From assembly GCA_963921335.3 (NCBI GenBank), contig CAWUFC020000002.1, positions 62,001 to 126,000 on the forward strand: a DNA stretch of 64,000 bases, written 5' to 3'. Shown here in pieces: positions 33,901 through 42,476 of this stretch (position 1 is its first letter; each line of letters begins with the position of its first letter). This DNA comes from CAWUFC02 sp963921335 (GTDB taxonomy: Bacteria; Pseudomonadota; Gammaproteobacteria; Pseudomonadales; Halieaceae). Both the position numbers and the translations under genes were made by a program. The notes under the pieces were generated by a model. It ran no database searches. It was not told the origin of the DNA and worked only from the letters and a program-made list of their open reading frames with translations.

Positions 33901-34640
33901 CCGACGATAAGGGGGCGGGCATGGGCTATCGCATTCCAGAAGGCCTCCGGGCTTTGTCCCGAGAGTACCCGGCCACTAACATCAGGGAAGGTGACCGAGA
34001 TCCAGATCGGCAGGCGTTTGCCCAGCTTTTCAAACACCGACTGGACAGCGAATAGCGCGGCCTTCGCATTGAGGGTGTCGAAGATGGTCTCCACCATCAA
34101 TAGGTCGGAGCCCCCCTCTATGAGCGCCTCCGTTGCCGCGCTGTAGTCAGCAACCAGCGTGTCGAAGTCGATATTGCGCGCGCCGGGGTCGTTTACATCT
34201 GGCGAAATAGAGGCGGTGCGCGGAGTAGGGCCCAGCACGCCAGCGACAAAGCGGGGCTTATCGGGCGTGGCGGCGGTCTGCTTGTCGGCGACCTCCCTGG
34301 CCAGGCGCGCAGCTGCCAGATTGATTTCCACAGCCACAGACTCCAGTTCGTAATCGCCCTGGGCCACTGCCGTGCCGTTAAAGCTGTTGGTCCCAATGAT
34401 ATCGGCACCGGCATCAAAATAGGCCTGGTGGATATCGCGAATAATATCCGGCCGGGTAATCGAAAGCAGGTCGTTATTGCCCTTCAGATCGATATGGTGG
34501 TCGGCGAAACGCTCTCCACGGTAATCCGCTTCCTGTAGTCCACGCGACTGGATCTGGGTGCCCATGGCACCATCAATCACCAGGATGCGTTCCTGTAAGG
34601 CGCTGATCAGGGCCTGTTCACGTGATTCGGGGCTTTTCAT
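30930..34640 (-). CDS. metH: Cobalamin-dependent methionine synthase
   Basis: 1236 residues from the ATG at 34640. It transfers a methyl group from methyltetrahydrofolate to homocysteine through cobalamin. Domain order: homocysteine/zinc barrel (about 1-330, starting GAMGTQIQ, zinc cysteines in GTNCGRAFNE and GGCCGTAPEH), pterin barrel (about 350-620), cobalamin cap and Rossmann domain (about 640-890, DVHDIGKNIVGVVLQ with the cobalt-ligand His), and SAM-dependent reactivation domain (about 910-1236, RPAPGYPACPDHTEK). The start was moved inside a slightly longer frame because MKSPESREQ fits the family better. The promoter is covered by a 28-base palindrome. No cobalamin riboswitch can be recognised in the short leader. 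Confidence 0.97.
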   Translation of the reverse strand: MKSPESREQALISALQERILVIDGAMGTQIQSRGLQEADYRGERFADHHIDLKGNNDLLSITRPDIIRDIHQAYFDAGADIIGTNSFNGTAVAQGDYELESVAVEINLAAARLAREVADKQTAATPDKPRFVAGVLGPTPRTASISPDVNDPGARNIDFDTLVADYSAATEALIEGGSDLLMVETIFDTLNAKAALFAVQSVFEKLGKRLPIWISVTFPDVSGRVLSGQSPEAFWNAIAHARPLIVGTNCGRAFNEIRPFVEELANAADCYFSGHFNAGLPNAFGEYDETPEAMAGYLSEYAERGLFNLLGGCCGTAPEHIAAIAESVANCSPRPLKTPDPACRLSGLEPFNINSDSLFVNVGERCNVTGSARFKRLILEEDYDTALEVAQEQVNDGAQIIDINMDEGMLGAEAAIVRFLNLIASEPEISRVPIMVDSSKWDVIEAGLKCIQGKPVVNSISLKEGEADFIEKARLCLKYGAAVVVMAFDEDGQADTLARKAEICERSYRVLVDQVGFAPQDIIFDPNIFAVATGIEEHNNYAVDFIEAASFIREKLPGALVSGGVSNVSFSFRGNNPVREAIHSVFLYHAIRAGLSMGIVNAGQLAVYDELPDELRDAVEDVILNRSDEATENLLAVAEKYRGDGSSGARTEDLSWREQPVSKRLEYALVKGINTFIEEDAEEARQQADRPIEVIEGPLMDGMNVVGDLFGDGKMFLPQVVKSARVMKQAVAYLQPYIEDEKSEDASSNGKILMATVKGDVHDIGKNIVGVVLQCNNFEVIDLGVMVACEDILQTAREQNVDMIGLSGLITPSLDEMVHVASEMQRLDYDVPLLIGGATTSKAHTAVKIEPAYDRDATIYVPDASRSVAVATQLVSDNKAQFVSGTREEYEVVRERTAKRKPRSETLNFSVAQERALAVDWDNYTPPAPGFVGTRTLTDYPLQELIDTIDWTPFFITWELAGKFPRILEDEVVGEAASQLYADAQAMLKRIVDEKWLQANAAFGFWPANQVGKDDVALYADESRKESIATLHHLRQQLGKPGDKPNLSLADYVAPCDSGKADYVGGFVVTTGIGLEQKVAEFEADKDDYNSILLKALADRLAESFAEHLHLRVRKEFWGYASEETLSNDELIRERYTGIRPAPGYPACPDHTEKQTLFQLLDATNQTGVSLTEHFAMSPAASVSGFYYSHPEARYFAVGKVGRDQIENLARRKDVEVEVMERWLRPNLDYDIAVAS

Positions 34641-34669
34641 TGGGCATTCCATCGGTTTGAAAGCCGCGT

Positions 34670-34697
34670 ATTCTAACACCTTGAAGATCTATATCAA
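34670..34697 (-). promoter_or_regulatory. metH promoter
   Basis: On the minus strand, TTGATA (34697-34692), 16 bases, TAGAAT (34675-34670). The predicted start near 34663 leaves a leader of about 22 bases before the ATG at 34640. The -35 box lies inside the palindrome at 34687-34714. Confidence 0.65.
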
Positions 34698-34714
34698 AAT
34701 ATTTTGATATAGAT
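34687..34714. promoter_or_regulatory. 28-bp perfect palindrome, probable operator of metH
   Basis: ATCTATATCAAAAT (34687-34700) is followed directly by its exact reverse complement. It covers the metH -35 box but ends about 50 bases before the nfuA promoter, so repression of metH is the simplest role. The form suits a dimeric winged-helix repressor. The SAH-responsive ArsR-family regulator SahR is known to control methionine-cycle genes in proteobacteria; assigning it here is inference. Confidence 0.65.
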
Positions 34715-34766
34715 TTGGCCAAGATCTCGCAGTCAGGGCGGTGTAGCCGCGGATGTTGCGCTGGCT

Positions 34767-34795
34767 TTGCTTATTGGTGGCGCTTTGCTTAGAAT
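34767..34795 (+). promoter_or_regulatory. nfuA promoter
   Basis: TTGCTT (34767-34772), 17 bases, TAGAAT (34790-34795). The predicted leader is about 22 bases with CAGGAA before the ATG at 34824. Confidence 0.55.
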
Positions 34796-34823
34796 ACCCG
34801 ACCAAATTACTCAGGAACTAATC

Positions 34824-35414
34824 ATGCAAGACAACGGCATCACCATTACCGAATCCGCCCAGGCGTACCTGGCGGAGTTGCTGTCCAAGCAGGAAGACGC
34901 CCTGGGCGTAAGGGTGTTCATCAACCAACCGGGCACACCGCGTGCCGAGACCTGTATCGCATATGCCCGCGAGGATGATGTGCAGGGCGATGACGAGAAG
35001 GTCGAATACGCAGATTTTACCGCCTGGTTTGAAGCGCGCAGCCTGCCTTTCCTCGAAGATGCCCTGGTCGATTACGCCAAGGACCGCATGGGAGGCCAAC
35101 TGACCATCAAGGCGCCCAACTCAAAGATGCCACGATTGGACGAAAACAGCCCAATCGAAGACCGTATCAATTATGTGCTCTTCAATGAGGTCAATCCGGC
35201 GTTGGCGGCTCACGGCGGCGAAGTCTCCCTGGTGGAAGTCACAGAAGACTCATTTGCTGTGCTGCAATTCGGTGGTGGCTGCCAGGGCTGTGGCATGGTC
35301 GACGCCACACTGAAAGGTGGCGTCGAAAAAACCCTGCTGGAGCAATTGCCGCAACTGGCCGGTGTGAGAGACATCACCGACCACAGCGACCGCTCTAACG
35401 CGTACTACAGCTAG
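34824..35414 (+). CDS. nfuA: Fe-S biogenesis protein NfuA
   Basis: 196 residues from the ATG at 34824, the standard length. It carries and delivers 4Fe-4S clusters, especially under oxidative stress or iron limitation. The N-terminal half is a degenerate A-type scaffold domain; the C-terminal Nfu domain holds the cluster cysteines in GGGCQGCGMVDATLK. A longer in-frame reading starting at 34767 would begin inside the promoter and is rejected. Its stop overlaps the converging DAHP synthase stop by four bases. Confidence 0.96.
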   Translation: MQDNGITITESAQAYLAELLSKQEDALGVRVFINQPGTPRAETCIAYAREDDVQGDDEKVEYADFTAWFEARSLPFLEDALVDYAKDRMGGQLTIKAPNSKMPRLDENSPIEDRINYVLFNEVNPALAAHGGEVSLVEVTEDSFAVLQFGGGCQGCGMVDATLKGGVEKTLLEQLPQLAGVRDITDHSDRSNAYYS

Positions 35415-36487
35415 TTTGCTCCCCGCTGGGGCAATACGCTCTTCAGCTTACTGTGCAGGTCGCGAATGGCCTGCTCGGTCGTTTCCCAGTCTATACAGCC
35501 ATCAGTAACAGACACGCCATACTGCAGCTGGCTCAGATCTTCGGGGATAGACTGGTTACCCGCGCCAATATTGCTCTCAATCATAAAGCCCACCAATGAC
35601 TGGTTGCCCTCAACCACCTGGTTGGCGACATTCTCCATCACCAGCGGCTGCAGGGATGGGTCCTTGTTGGAGTTCGCGTGAGAGCAGTCCACCATGATGT
35701 TTTGCGGAAGCCCGGCTTTCTCTAGAGCATCCTCACACAGTTTGACGTGAACGGAGTCGTAATTGGGCCCGTCACTGCCGCCCCGCAGCACCACATGCCC
35801 GTAGGCGTTACCGCGAGTGCTGATGATAGAAACCTGCCCCTGGTGATTGATACCCAGGAAGCGATGCGGCTTGGACGCGGATTTGAGGGCATTGATGGCA
35901 ACTTCGAGGCCGCCGTCAGTGCCATTCTTGAAGCCGATAGAGCAGGACAGACCGCTGGACATCTCCCGGTGAGTCTGGGATTCAGTGGTGCGTGCGCCAA
36001 TAGCTGACCAGCTGATCAGGTCTTGCAAATACTGGGGCGAAATTGGATCCAGTGCTTCGGTTGAAGTGGGTAATCCCATATCCAGAATGTCGAGCAGCAG
36101 CTTGCGGCCAATGTGCAGGCCTTCCTCTATCTTGAAGGAGTCATTCAGGTGAGGGTCATTGATCAGCCCTTTCCATCCGGTGGTGGTGCGAGGTTTCTCA
36201 AAATAAACCCGCATAACCACATAGATGGTGTCGGAGACTTCATCAGCCAGGGCTTTCAGGCGCCGGGCGTAGTCCATGGCGGCGTCCACATCGTGAATAG
36301 AGCAGGGGCCAACTACGGCGAACATGCGATGGTCTTTACGATCCAAAATGTCATAGATGGTCTGACGTGTGCTCTGCAAAAATTCCGCTGTGTCGTCGGA
36401 AATTGGCAGCGCCGTTTTCAGGTCTTCCGGCGTGGTCAGAATATCCTGGCGCTCGACATTGAGATTGTCGAGTTGTTGTGGGCTCAT
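35411..36487 (-). CDS. 3-deoxy-7-phosphoheptulonate synthase, class I
   Basis: 358 residues, the AroF/G/H type. It condenses phosphoenolpyruvate and erythrose 4-phosphate, the first step of the shikimate pathway. Family blocks: FAVVGPCSIHD (about residues 57-67), MRVYFEKPRTTTGWKGLINDP, SSGLSCSIGFKNGTDG, MVDCSHANSNKD and SIPEDLSQLQYGVSVTDGCI. The feedback amino acid (Phe, Tyr or Trp) cannot be read reliably from the sequence, so no symbol is given. It is divergent from the AddB-like gene across 70 bases. Confidence 0.95.
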   Translation of the reverse strand: MSPQQLDNLNVERQDILTTPEDLKTALPISDDTAEFLQSTRQTIYDILDRKDHRMFAVVGPCSIHDVDAAMDYARRLKALADEVSDTIYVVMRVYFEKPRTTTGWKGLINDPHLNDSFKIEEGLHIGRKLLLDILDMGLPTSTEALDPISPQYLQDLISWSAIGARTTESQTHREMSSGLSCSIGFKNGTDGGLEVAINALKSASKPHRFLGINHQGQVSIISTRGNAYGHVVLRGGSDGPNYDSVHVKLCEDALEKAGLPQNIMVDCSHANSNKDPSLQPLVMENVANQVVEGNQSLVGFMIESNIGAGNQSIPEDLSQLQYGVSVTDGCIDWETTEQAIRDLHSKLKSVLPQRGAN

Positions 36488-36557
36488 GGTGGAACTCGTC
36501 TCTGAATTTGAAGGCGCGCTATTCTATCGGAAAGCAGCGAGTTAGAATACCTGCACT

Positions 36558-39173
36558 TTGAACGCACGACCCGCCTTTTACGACATCGAACCGCTGCTGC
36601 CCTGGCTGCAGAATCAGATCCCACTCATCACGCCCAACCTTCGCTTGGCCAGGCATATCAAGTACGCCTGGGCCTTGTATCAGCATGCCCTCGATGTGGC
36701 CAGTTGGCCCACGCCCGAGGTCTATTCGCTGTCACAGTGGTGGCAGGTATGTGAGCGTGAGCTCGATCCCTGGCAGGAACAGCCTGCGCCATTGGCCCAA
36801 TCACATCAGGAGCTCGAGCTGTGGGTGCGTTGTGTCACAGACCACCAGCAGGGTTCGCAGTTGCTGCGGCCGCGAAGTGCCGCGCGCCAGGCTCGAGATG
36901 CCTATCATAATCTGTTGCTGTGGCGCTGCGACTGGCGTGATCCGCGCATTCAATCCGGCTTTCGTTACAACCCGGATACCGAAATGTTCCTGGATTGGGC
37001 TGAGTCTTTTGAGCAGAGACTCCAGCAGCAAGGCTTGTTGCTGGGTGAGCAGCGCTGGCCGGTCATAGCAGAGGCCCTGCCCAAAGCTGAATTGGTTCTG
37101 GTCGATTTTGACGAGCTGGCGCCTTTAGCGCTGCATTGTCTGGAGCTACAGGCGAGTGAATTGCATCACTATCGCGCCAGTCCAGGCCAGGCGACATGTC
37201 ATGTGCAGCCCTGCGCTGATCGCGAGGCCGAGTTAGCCGCCGCTGCAAGCTGGGCAGCGAAACTCGTGCACGATGAACCCAGCGCTCGTATTGGAATCCT
37301 CATTGAAGACATCGCGGCTGAGCGTCTGCGTATGGAGCGGCTGCTGCGGGAAGAGTTACTGGGCGAGGAGGTCATCGCGTCTAGACTGGTGGTCAACTTC
37401 AGTGCCGGTTCCGCCTTGTCCGATGAGCCCGTGATAGACACAGCCCTGAGACTGTTGGAACTGCTTCAGGGTCGAACGGGTCTGCATGAATTGGTGCATC
37501 TGCTGCACAGTCGATATCGGCGCTGCGAGGATGTTGATTACGAAACCAGGGCGCTGCGGAGATTGCAGATGCACGCAGAGGCGCTTGTGGATGCCAGTCA
37601 GCTGCACTGGTTTTTACAGGATACGAGCCTCGGCGAAAACCTGCTGCAGCTGCGTCATCACCGGGATCGGCCTCGCGAGGCCTCGCCCTCTCAGTGGCGA
37701 GACTGGTTCCAACAATGCCTCACGCAGTTGGGCTGGCCCGGCAGCGATACCCTGACATCCAGGGAGTACCAGCTCTGCGAACACTGGCGCAGCGCTCTGG
37801 AGCGCTTTGCGGAACTCGACGGCATTTACTCTACATTGAGCCTCTCTGCTGCAACTGGTTTACTGCGTTCAGTGTGTCAGGACATTACATTCCAGGAGCA
37901 GACCCCCGACAGCCAGTTACAGGTACTGGGTTTTCTTGAAGCAGCGGGTCTGCAGTTCGATCATCTCTGGATTTGTGGAATGGGGCGGTCCGGGTTTCCG
38001 GCAACGCCATCACCGAATCCATTTATACCGGTGTTTTTGCAGAAACAGCTGGCCATGCCGCATGCGGACAGCCGTCGCGAGTTCCAGTTCGGTCAGCGGA
38101 TGTTGCAGCGATTCGAGAATTCAGCCAGCGCTTTGATCGCCTCTTATGTCCAAGAAGAAGACGGTATCGCCCAGGCCCCAAGCCCCTTGCTGCAAGACTA
38201 CAGGGTCCTCGATGAGTTGCCCAAGCCGGGCATGGCAGGCAGCTGGCAAGCCGCCGCAGCCAGCGCATTGGACTATCCCCAAGTTGAGTTGAAGGGCCCG
38301 GCAGTAATACCGGAAGAACACCGCTCTGGTGGTAGTGGATTGCTGATGGATCAATCCCTGTGCCAGTTTCGCGGGTTTGTTCGCAGGCGGCTCAACGTAG
38401 AACCCCTGCCACAACCGCAACAGGGGCTGACAGCCTCAGACCGGGGTCAGTTGATGCATGCTGCACTGCAAACCCTGTGGCAAACCCTGAAAGACAGCGA
38501 CAGTCTGAAATCACGACAGCCCGAGTGGGAGAGCCTGGTTACAGATGCCGTGGCATCGGCGCTCGCAGAGGAAAAGCTGGCGGCCAGGATCGACACGGTA
38601 TTTATCGAGCTTGAAAAGCAGCGACTGCAGCGTTTGCTAATGGGCTGGCTGGAGATTGAGTCACAGCGCGCGGCATTTGCGGTGTCCGCCAGCGAGCAGG
38701 ATATGCTGGTTTCGATTGGCGATTTGGAGCTGCGTATCCGGGCTGATCGGATCGATACCCTGGCGGATGGCAGCAAAATGGTGATCGACTACAAGTCCGG
38801 CGACATGAGCCCCAATCACTGGCTATCGGAGCGTCCCCAGGAACCCCAGCTACCGCTCTATGCTTACACGATGGGGTCGGATTGTTCTGCTGCAAGCTAT
38901 GCCGTTGTCAGGTCTCGCAACCTGGCTTACCGCGGTTTTGGCAACACTGATGCGGGCGTCGGGCTGACTACCGATACGAGCAAGGCCAGCGCGGGCAAGC
39001 TGAATGATTGGACTGATTTGCAGGAGCATTGGCGGCGGGTGCTTGAGCAGTTAGCTCGGTCTTATCTCGATGGTGATGCCGCAGTGGATCCACCTGATCC
39101 GAAGCACAGCTGTCGGTTCTGCGGATTACAGTCGGTTTGTCGCATCGGTGAGCAGGTGGCGGTTGATGACTAA
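36558..39173 (+). CDS. AddB-like DNA repair nuclease (PD-(D/E)XK, Fe-S)
   Basis: 871 residues from a TTG; no usable ATG occurs for over 100 codons, so TTG is accepted. The N-terminal part resembles an inactivated helicase as in AddB. The C-terminal nuclease has MVIDYKSGDMSPNHW (about residue 740) and QEPQLPLYAY. Four Fe-S cysteines can be placed as in AddB: one at about residue 602 in SLCQFRGFVRRRL, and a C-x2-C-x5-C cluster near the end (CRFCGLQSVC). This fits the family annotated as probable DNA repair protein in gammaproteobacteria. It is paired with the helicase gene through an eight-base overlap. Confidence 0.87.
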   Translation: MNARPAFYDIEPLLPWLQNQIPLITPNLRLARHIKYAWALYQHALDVASWPTPEVYSLSQWWQVCERELDPWQEQPAPLAQSHQELELWVRCVTDHQQGSQLLRPRSAARQARDAYHNLLLWRCDWRDPRIQSGFRYNPDTEMFLDWAESFEQRLQQQGLLLGEQRWPVIAEALPKAELVLVDFDELAPLALHCLELQASELHHYRASPGQATCHVQPCADREAELAAAASWAAKLVHDEPSARIGILIEDIAAERLRMERLLREELLGEEVIASRLVVNFSAGSALSDEPVIDTALRLLELLQGRTGLHELVHLLHSRYRRCEDVDYETRALRRLQMHAEALVDASQLHWFLQDTSLGENLLQLRHHRDRPREASPSQWRDWFQQCLTQLGWPGSDTLTSREYQLCEHWRSALERFAELDGIYSTLSLSAATGLLRSVCQDITFQEQTPDSQLQVLGFLEAAGLQFDHLWICGMGRSGFPATPSPNPFIPVFLQKQLAMPHADSRREFQFGQRMLQRFENSASALIASYVQEEDGIAQAPSPLLQDYRVLDELPKPGMAGSWQAAAASALDYPQVELKGPAVIPEEHRSGGSGLLMDQSLCQFRGFVRRRLNVEPLPQPQQGLTASDRGQLMHAALQTLWQTLKDSDSLKSRQPEWESLVTDAVASALAEEKLAARIDTVFIELEKQRLQRLLMGWLEIESQRAAFAVSASEQDMLVSIGDLELRIRADRIDTLADGSKMVIDYKSGDMSPNHWLSERPQEPQLPLYAYTMGSDCSAASYAVVRSRNLAYRGFGNTDAGVGLTTDTSKASAGKLNDWTDLQEHWRRVLEQLARSYLDGDAAVDPPDPKHSCRFCGLQSVCRIGEQVAVDD

Positions 39174-42100
39174 GGTGATCGACAGTAAGGAGCGTATCGC
39201 CGCGCTGGACCCAAAGAGCAGCTTTTGTGTTACCGCACCTGCAGGGTCTGGCAAAACGGAACTGTTGATTCAGCGATTTCTGACCGTGCTGGCTCGTGTT
39301 GATCATCCTGAGCAGGTGCTTGCGATTACTTTCACCAGAAAGGCAGCCGCCGAGATGCGCGAGCGCATTCTGCAGGCCCTGGCCAGTGCTCAACAAACTT
39401 GTCCCGAAGACGAACATCGAGCGCTCACCTGGAATCTGGCTCGCCAGGTGCTGGATGTCTCCCAACAGCGTGAGTGGCAGCTCACCAGTATGCCATCCCG
39501 TCTTAATATCAAAACCATTGATTCCTGGAACGCCTATCTCACGCGGCAAATGCCGATCCTATCCAGCTTCGGTGGTGCGGCGAGTCCGACCGATCATGGA
39601 GAACCCTACTATCGACAAGCTGTTATGGCCCTGCAGGAGAGGCTCCGCGCGGGTCATTGGATTTCTGAAGATCTTGCCGCCGTACTTTTACATTTTGACA
39701 ACAACTGGCAACAGCTTGAGGAGCTGCTGTTAAGGATGCTGGCGCGTCGCGAACATTGGCTGGTACATCTGGGTTCCGGCCTGGCTCGCGAGCAGGTTGA
39801 GAACATTCTCGAAGGCAGTGTGCGAGGCCTGGTGCAGGACCACCTCAAGGATCTGAAGTCGACGCTGGGAACCTTTGTTCATGAGTTGTTGGAGCTGACA
39901 AATTATGGGCGAGGCAGGCTCAACAAACCGCTGCTTGAGAGGGTTCCTGGTACAGAACCGGAGGATATACCCGCCTGGCGTGAATTGATTAATGCAGCTG
40001 TGACCAAGGGTGGTGGCTGGAAGAAAAGGATCACCAAAACCGATGGTTTTCCGGCAAACGATGCCGAGGCCAAGGAGCAGGGAGCACGACTGCTGGGGCT
40101 TATTTCAGAGTTGCAGGAACAACCCATGCTGCTGGAGCAGTTTCTGCTCGTTCGTTATTTGCCAGAGCTGGATAAGTCTGCCGCCAGCTGGGAGATCCTC
40201 ATCTCACTGGCGCGTCTCCTGCCAGTCGTTGCCGCACAGCTGACGGTGGTATTTCAGGAGCAGGGTGTCGTGGATCATGCCCAGATCGCAATTGCTGCCA
40301 AGGAGGCTCTTGGGCCAGACGACGAAATCACTGATTTGGCACAAAAGCTGGATTACCAGCTCAAGCATATTCTGGTTGATGAATATCAGGATACGTCCAG
40401 TGGACAGTTTGAACTGTTGCGGCGGTTGACTCGCACCTGGGCCAGCGACAACCAAAGCAATCCGGAGAACCCTAACACCCTGTTTGTCGTGGGAGACGGA
40501 ATGCAATCCATCTACGGCTTTCGGGATGCCGACGTGAGCCTGTTTGTGCGCCTGCGCGAACAGGGAATCTCAGACCTGCAGCTGAATGCGTTGCGGCTGC
40601 GCACTAATTTCCGCAGTGACGCCGGCCTGGTGAATTGGGTTAGCGATAGCTTTGCCCAGGCCTTTCCACCCGCAGACGACCTGCGCATGGGAGCGGTGAC
40701 CTTTTCTGCCTCCAGCGCATTCAAAGATGGGCTGGAAATGAATCCGGTCTCTGCAATAGCGGTGGATAAGGACCTCCCTGCCGCACGGGAGATTGAAGCC
40801 AGTGCGGTGATAGAGGTGATCGAGCAGGGGCTGGCGAATGCAGACTGCGACAGTATCGCGGTACTTGTACGCACCCGTCGCCACCTGTTGGAACTGATTG
40901 CGTTACTGAAGCAGCGGGGCCTTCAGTGGCAGGCTCAGGAAATAGACTCCCTTGCGAGTTCCCCTGTGATTGTAGACCTCTTGAATTTGACCCGGGCCCT
41001 GCACAACAGGGCGGACGATGTGGCATGGCTGGGCTTGCTCCGCTCACGCTGGTGCGGGTTGGGCCTCCATGAATTGCACGGCTTGCTGTCCACCAGGGGT
41101 GAGGCCAGTGTTTGGGAAGTGATTCGAAAGGCACAAACGGACAGTCCCCAGTTGCTGCATCTGCGGCAGGTATTGCTAAGAGCGGAATTGTGGCGCGAAC
41201 GGCTGCCGTTACGTCGCTGGATCGAAGATACCTGGCTAAAACTTGGCGGTCCGGCTGTAGTATCTGGTCCGGATGCACTCAATGATGCGATGGATTTTCT
41301 GGATTTGCTGGAGGCATTGGAGCAGGGCGCCGAGGTGTTCACCATTGATTTGCTGGAGCGTGAAGTTGAGTACCTGTTTTCACGTTCCGCCTCAGCTGAT
41401 GCCAGGCTGCAACTGATGACCTTGCACAAATCTAAAGGGCTTGAGTTCGACTGGGTCATCATACCTGGGCTGGATCACAGGCCCGCCAGTGATCAGGCAG
41501 AGCTGCTGATGTTTGATGATTTTACCTTGCCTGACGGCCGTGAAGGGCTGCTTCTGGCTGCGGACGACCGCGGCGACGAGGAAGCTAATGTGTACAAGTG
41601 GCTGAAAGAGAAGCGTCGTCGCAAGAGAGAGTTTGAGGTCACCCGGCTCATGTACGTTGGTTGTACGCGGGCGGTAAAACGGCTCTACCTGAGCGCTTGC
41701 GTTGGGCTGGGGGAGGAGGGCGAAATGAAGTCCCCCGAGGCTCGCAGTCTGTTGTCGCGAGTCTGGCCCTGGTTTGAGGCTCAGGCGATGCGCGTTGAGA
41801 AAAACCTTTTTCGCCAGCAGCAGGTCACAACCCCGTTTTGCCGTGTTGTGCATGAAGGTCTCGGGCCCGTACTGGAAGAGATTGATGAGAATGATAACTT
41901 GCCAGACGAGCAGAACAATTTGCTGGCTCGTGAGATCGGTAACCTGGTGCATCTTTCTCTCGAAAGGCTGGCGCAGATGCCGCTGGCGGAGCAACGCAGT
42001 GCCCTGCAGTCCTGGCAGTCCTGGTGGAAGAGTTACCTGGTGGCCAGGCTACATAGTACAGAGGCTGTAGAGCATGGACTGAAAGCGGTGCGCAATGCGC

Positions 42101-42441
42101 TGGAAAGTACCCTCGATGACGACACCGGCCGGTGGATTCTCGACCCCACTCACGAGCAGAGCTTTTGCGAATACGCGGTCAGCCGCCTGGATGGGGAGGG
42201 GCGTTTGCGCGAAATGGTGGTGGACCGCAGTTTTGTAGACAGTAACGTGCGCTGGGTGATCGATTACAAGAGCTCATCCCCCGCTGAGGGGCAGTCCCTT
42301 GAAGACTTTTATGAGCAGGAAAAACAACAATACAGGAAGCAGCTGCCAGCCTATCGGGACGCCCTGCAGCCACTTGGCCCGCAACCGGTTCGGATGGCAC
42401 TATACTTCACTTCAGTAGCCGGCTTTGTGGAATGTAGCTAA
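39166..42441 (+). CDS. UvrD/RecB-like helicase-nuclease, AddA-like
   Basis: 1091 residues from the ATG at 39166. A superfamily 1A helicase: Walker A APAGSGKTELL (about residues 24-33), ITFTRKAAAEMRERI, Walker B ILVDEYQDTS, GDGMQSIYGFRDAD, LRTNFRSD, TLHKSKGLEFDWVI and VTRLMYVGCTRA. A RecB-type nuclease motif, WVIDYKSSSP with a later QYRKQLPAY, ends the protein. With the upstream AddB-like partner it forms a dual-nuclease helicase complex expected to process double-strand breaks for RecA. Whether it replaces RecBCD or coexists with it cannot be judged from this window. Confidence 0.9.
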   Translation: MTKVIDSKERIAALDPKSSFCVTAPAGSGKTELLIQRFLTVLARVDHPEQVLAITFTRKAAAEMRERILQALASAQQTCPEDEHRALTWNLARQVLDVSQQREWQLTSMPSRLNIKTIDSWNAYLTRQMPILSSFGGAASPTDHGEPYYRQAVMALQERLRAGHWISEDLAAVLLHFDNNWQQLEELLLRMLARREHWLVHLGSGLAREQVENILEGSVRGLVQDHLKDLKSTLGTFVHELLELTNYGRGRLNKPLLERVPGTEPEDIPAWRELINAAVTKGGGWKKRITKTDGFPANDAEAKEQGARLLGLISELQEQPMLLEQFLLVRYLPELDKSAASWEILISLARLLPVVAAQLTVVFQEQGVVDHAQIAIAAKEALGPDDEITDLAQKLDYQLKHILVDEYQDTSSGQFELLRRLTRTWASDNQSNPENPNTLFVVGDGMQSIYGFRDADVSLFVRLREQGISDLQLNALRLRTNFRSDAGLVNWVSDSFAQAFPPADDLRMGAVTFSASSAFKDGLEMNPVSAIAVDKDLPAAREIEASAVIEVIEQGLANADCDSIAVLVRTRRHLLELIALLKQRGLQWQAQEIDSLASSPVIVDLLNLTRALHNRADDVAWLGLLRSRWCGLGLHELHGLLSTRGEASVWEVIRKAQTDSPQLLHLRQVLLRAELWRERLPLRRWIEDTWLKLGGPAVVSGPDALNDAMDFLDLLEALEQGAEVFTIDLLEREVEYLFSRSASADARLQLMTLHKSKGLEFDWVIIPGLDHRPASDQAELLMFDDFTLPDGREGLLLAADDRGDEEANVYKWLKEKRRRKREFEVTRLMYVGCTRAVKRLYLSACVGLGEEGEMKSPEARSLLSRVWPWFEAQAMRVEKNLFRQQQVTTPFCRVVHEGLGPVLEEIDENDNLPDEQNNLLAREIGNLVHLSLERLAQMPLAEQRSALQSWQSWWKSYLVARLHSTEAVEHGLKAVRNALESTLDDDTGRWILDPTHEQSFCEYAVSRLDGEGRLREMVVDRSFVDSNVRWVIDYKSSSPAEGQSLEDFYEQEKQQYRKQLPAYRDALQPLGPQPVRMALYFTSVAGFVECS

Positions 42442-42476
42442 GCCGTTATCAATATAAGTATAAGAGGACTCTCAGC

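Noticed and set aside
30354..34823. Cobalamin riboswitch before metH or SAM riboswitch in the sulfur genes
   Set aside because: The metH leader is only about 22 bases by the predicted promoter, and no B12-box or SAM-aptamer sequence can be recognised in the spacers.
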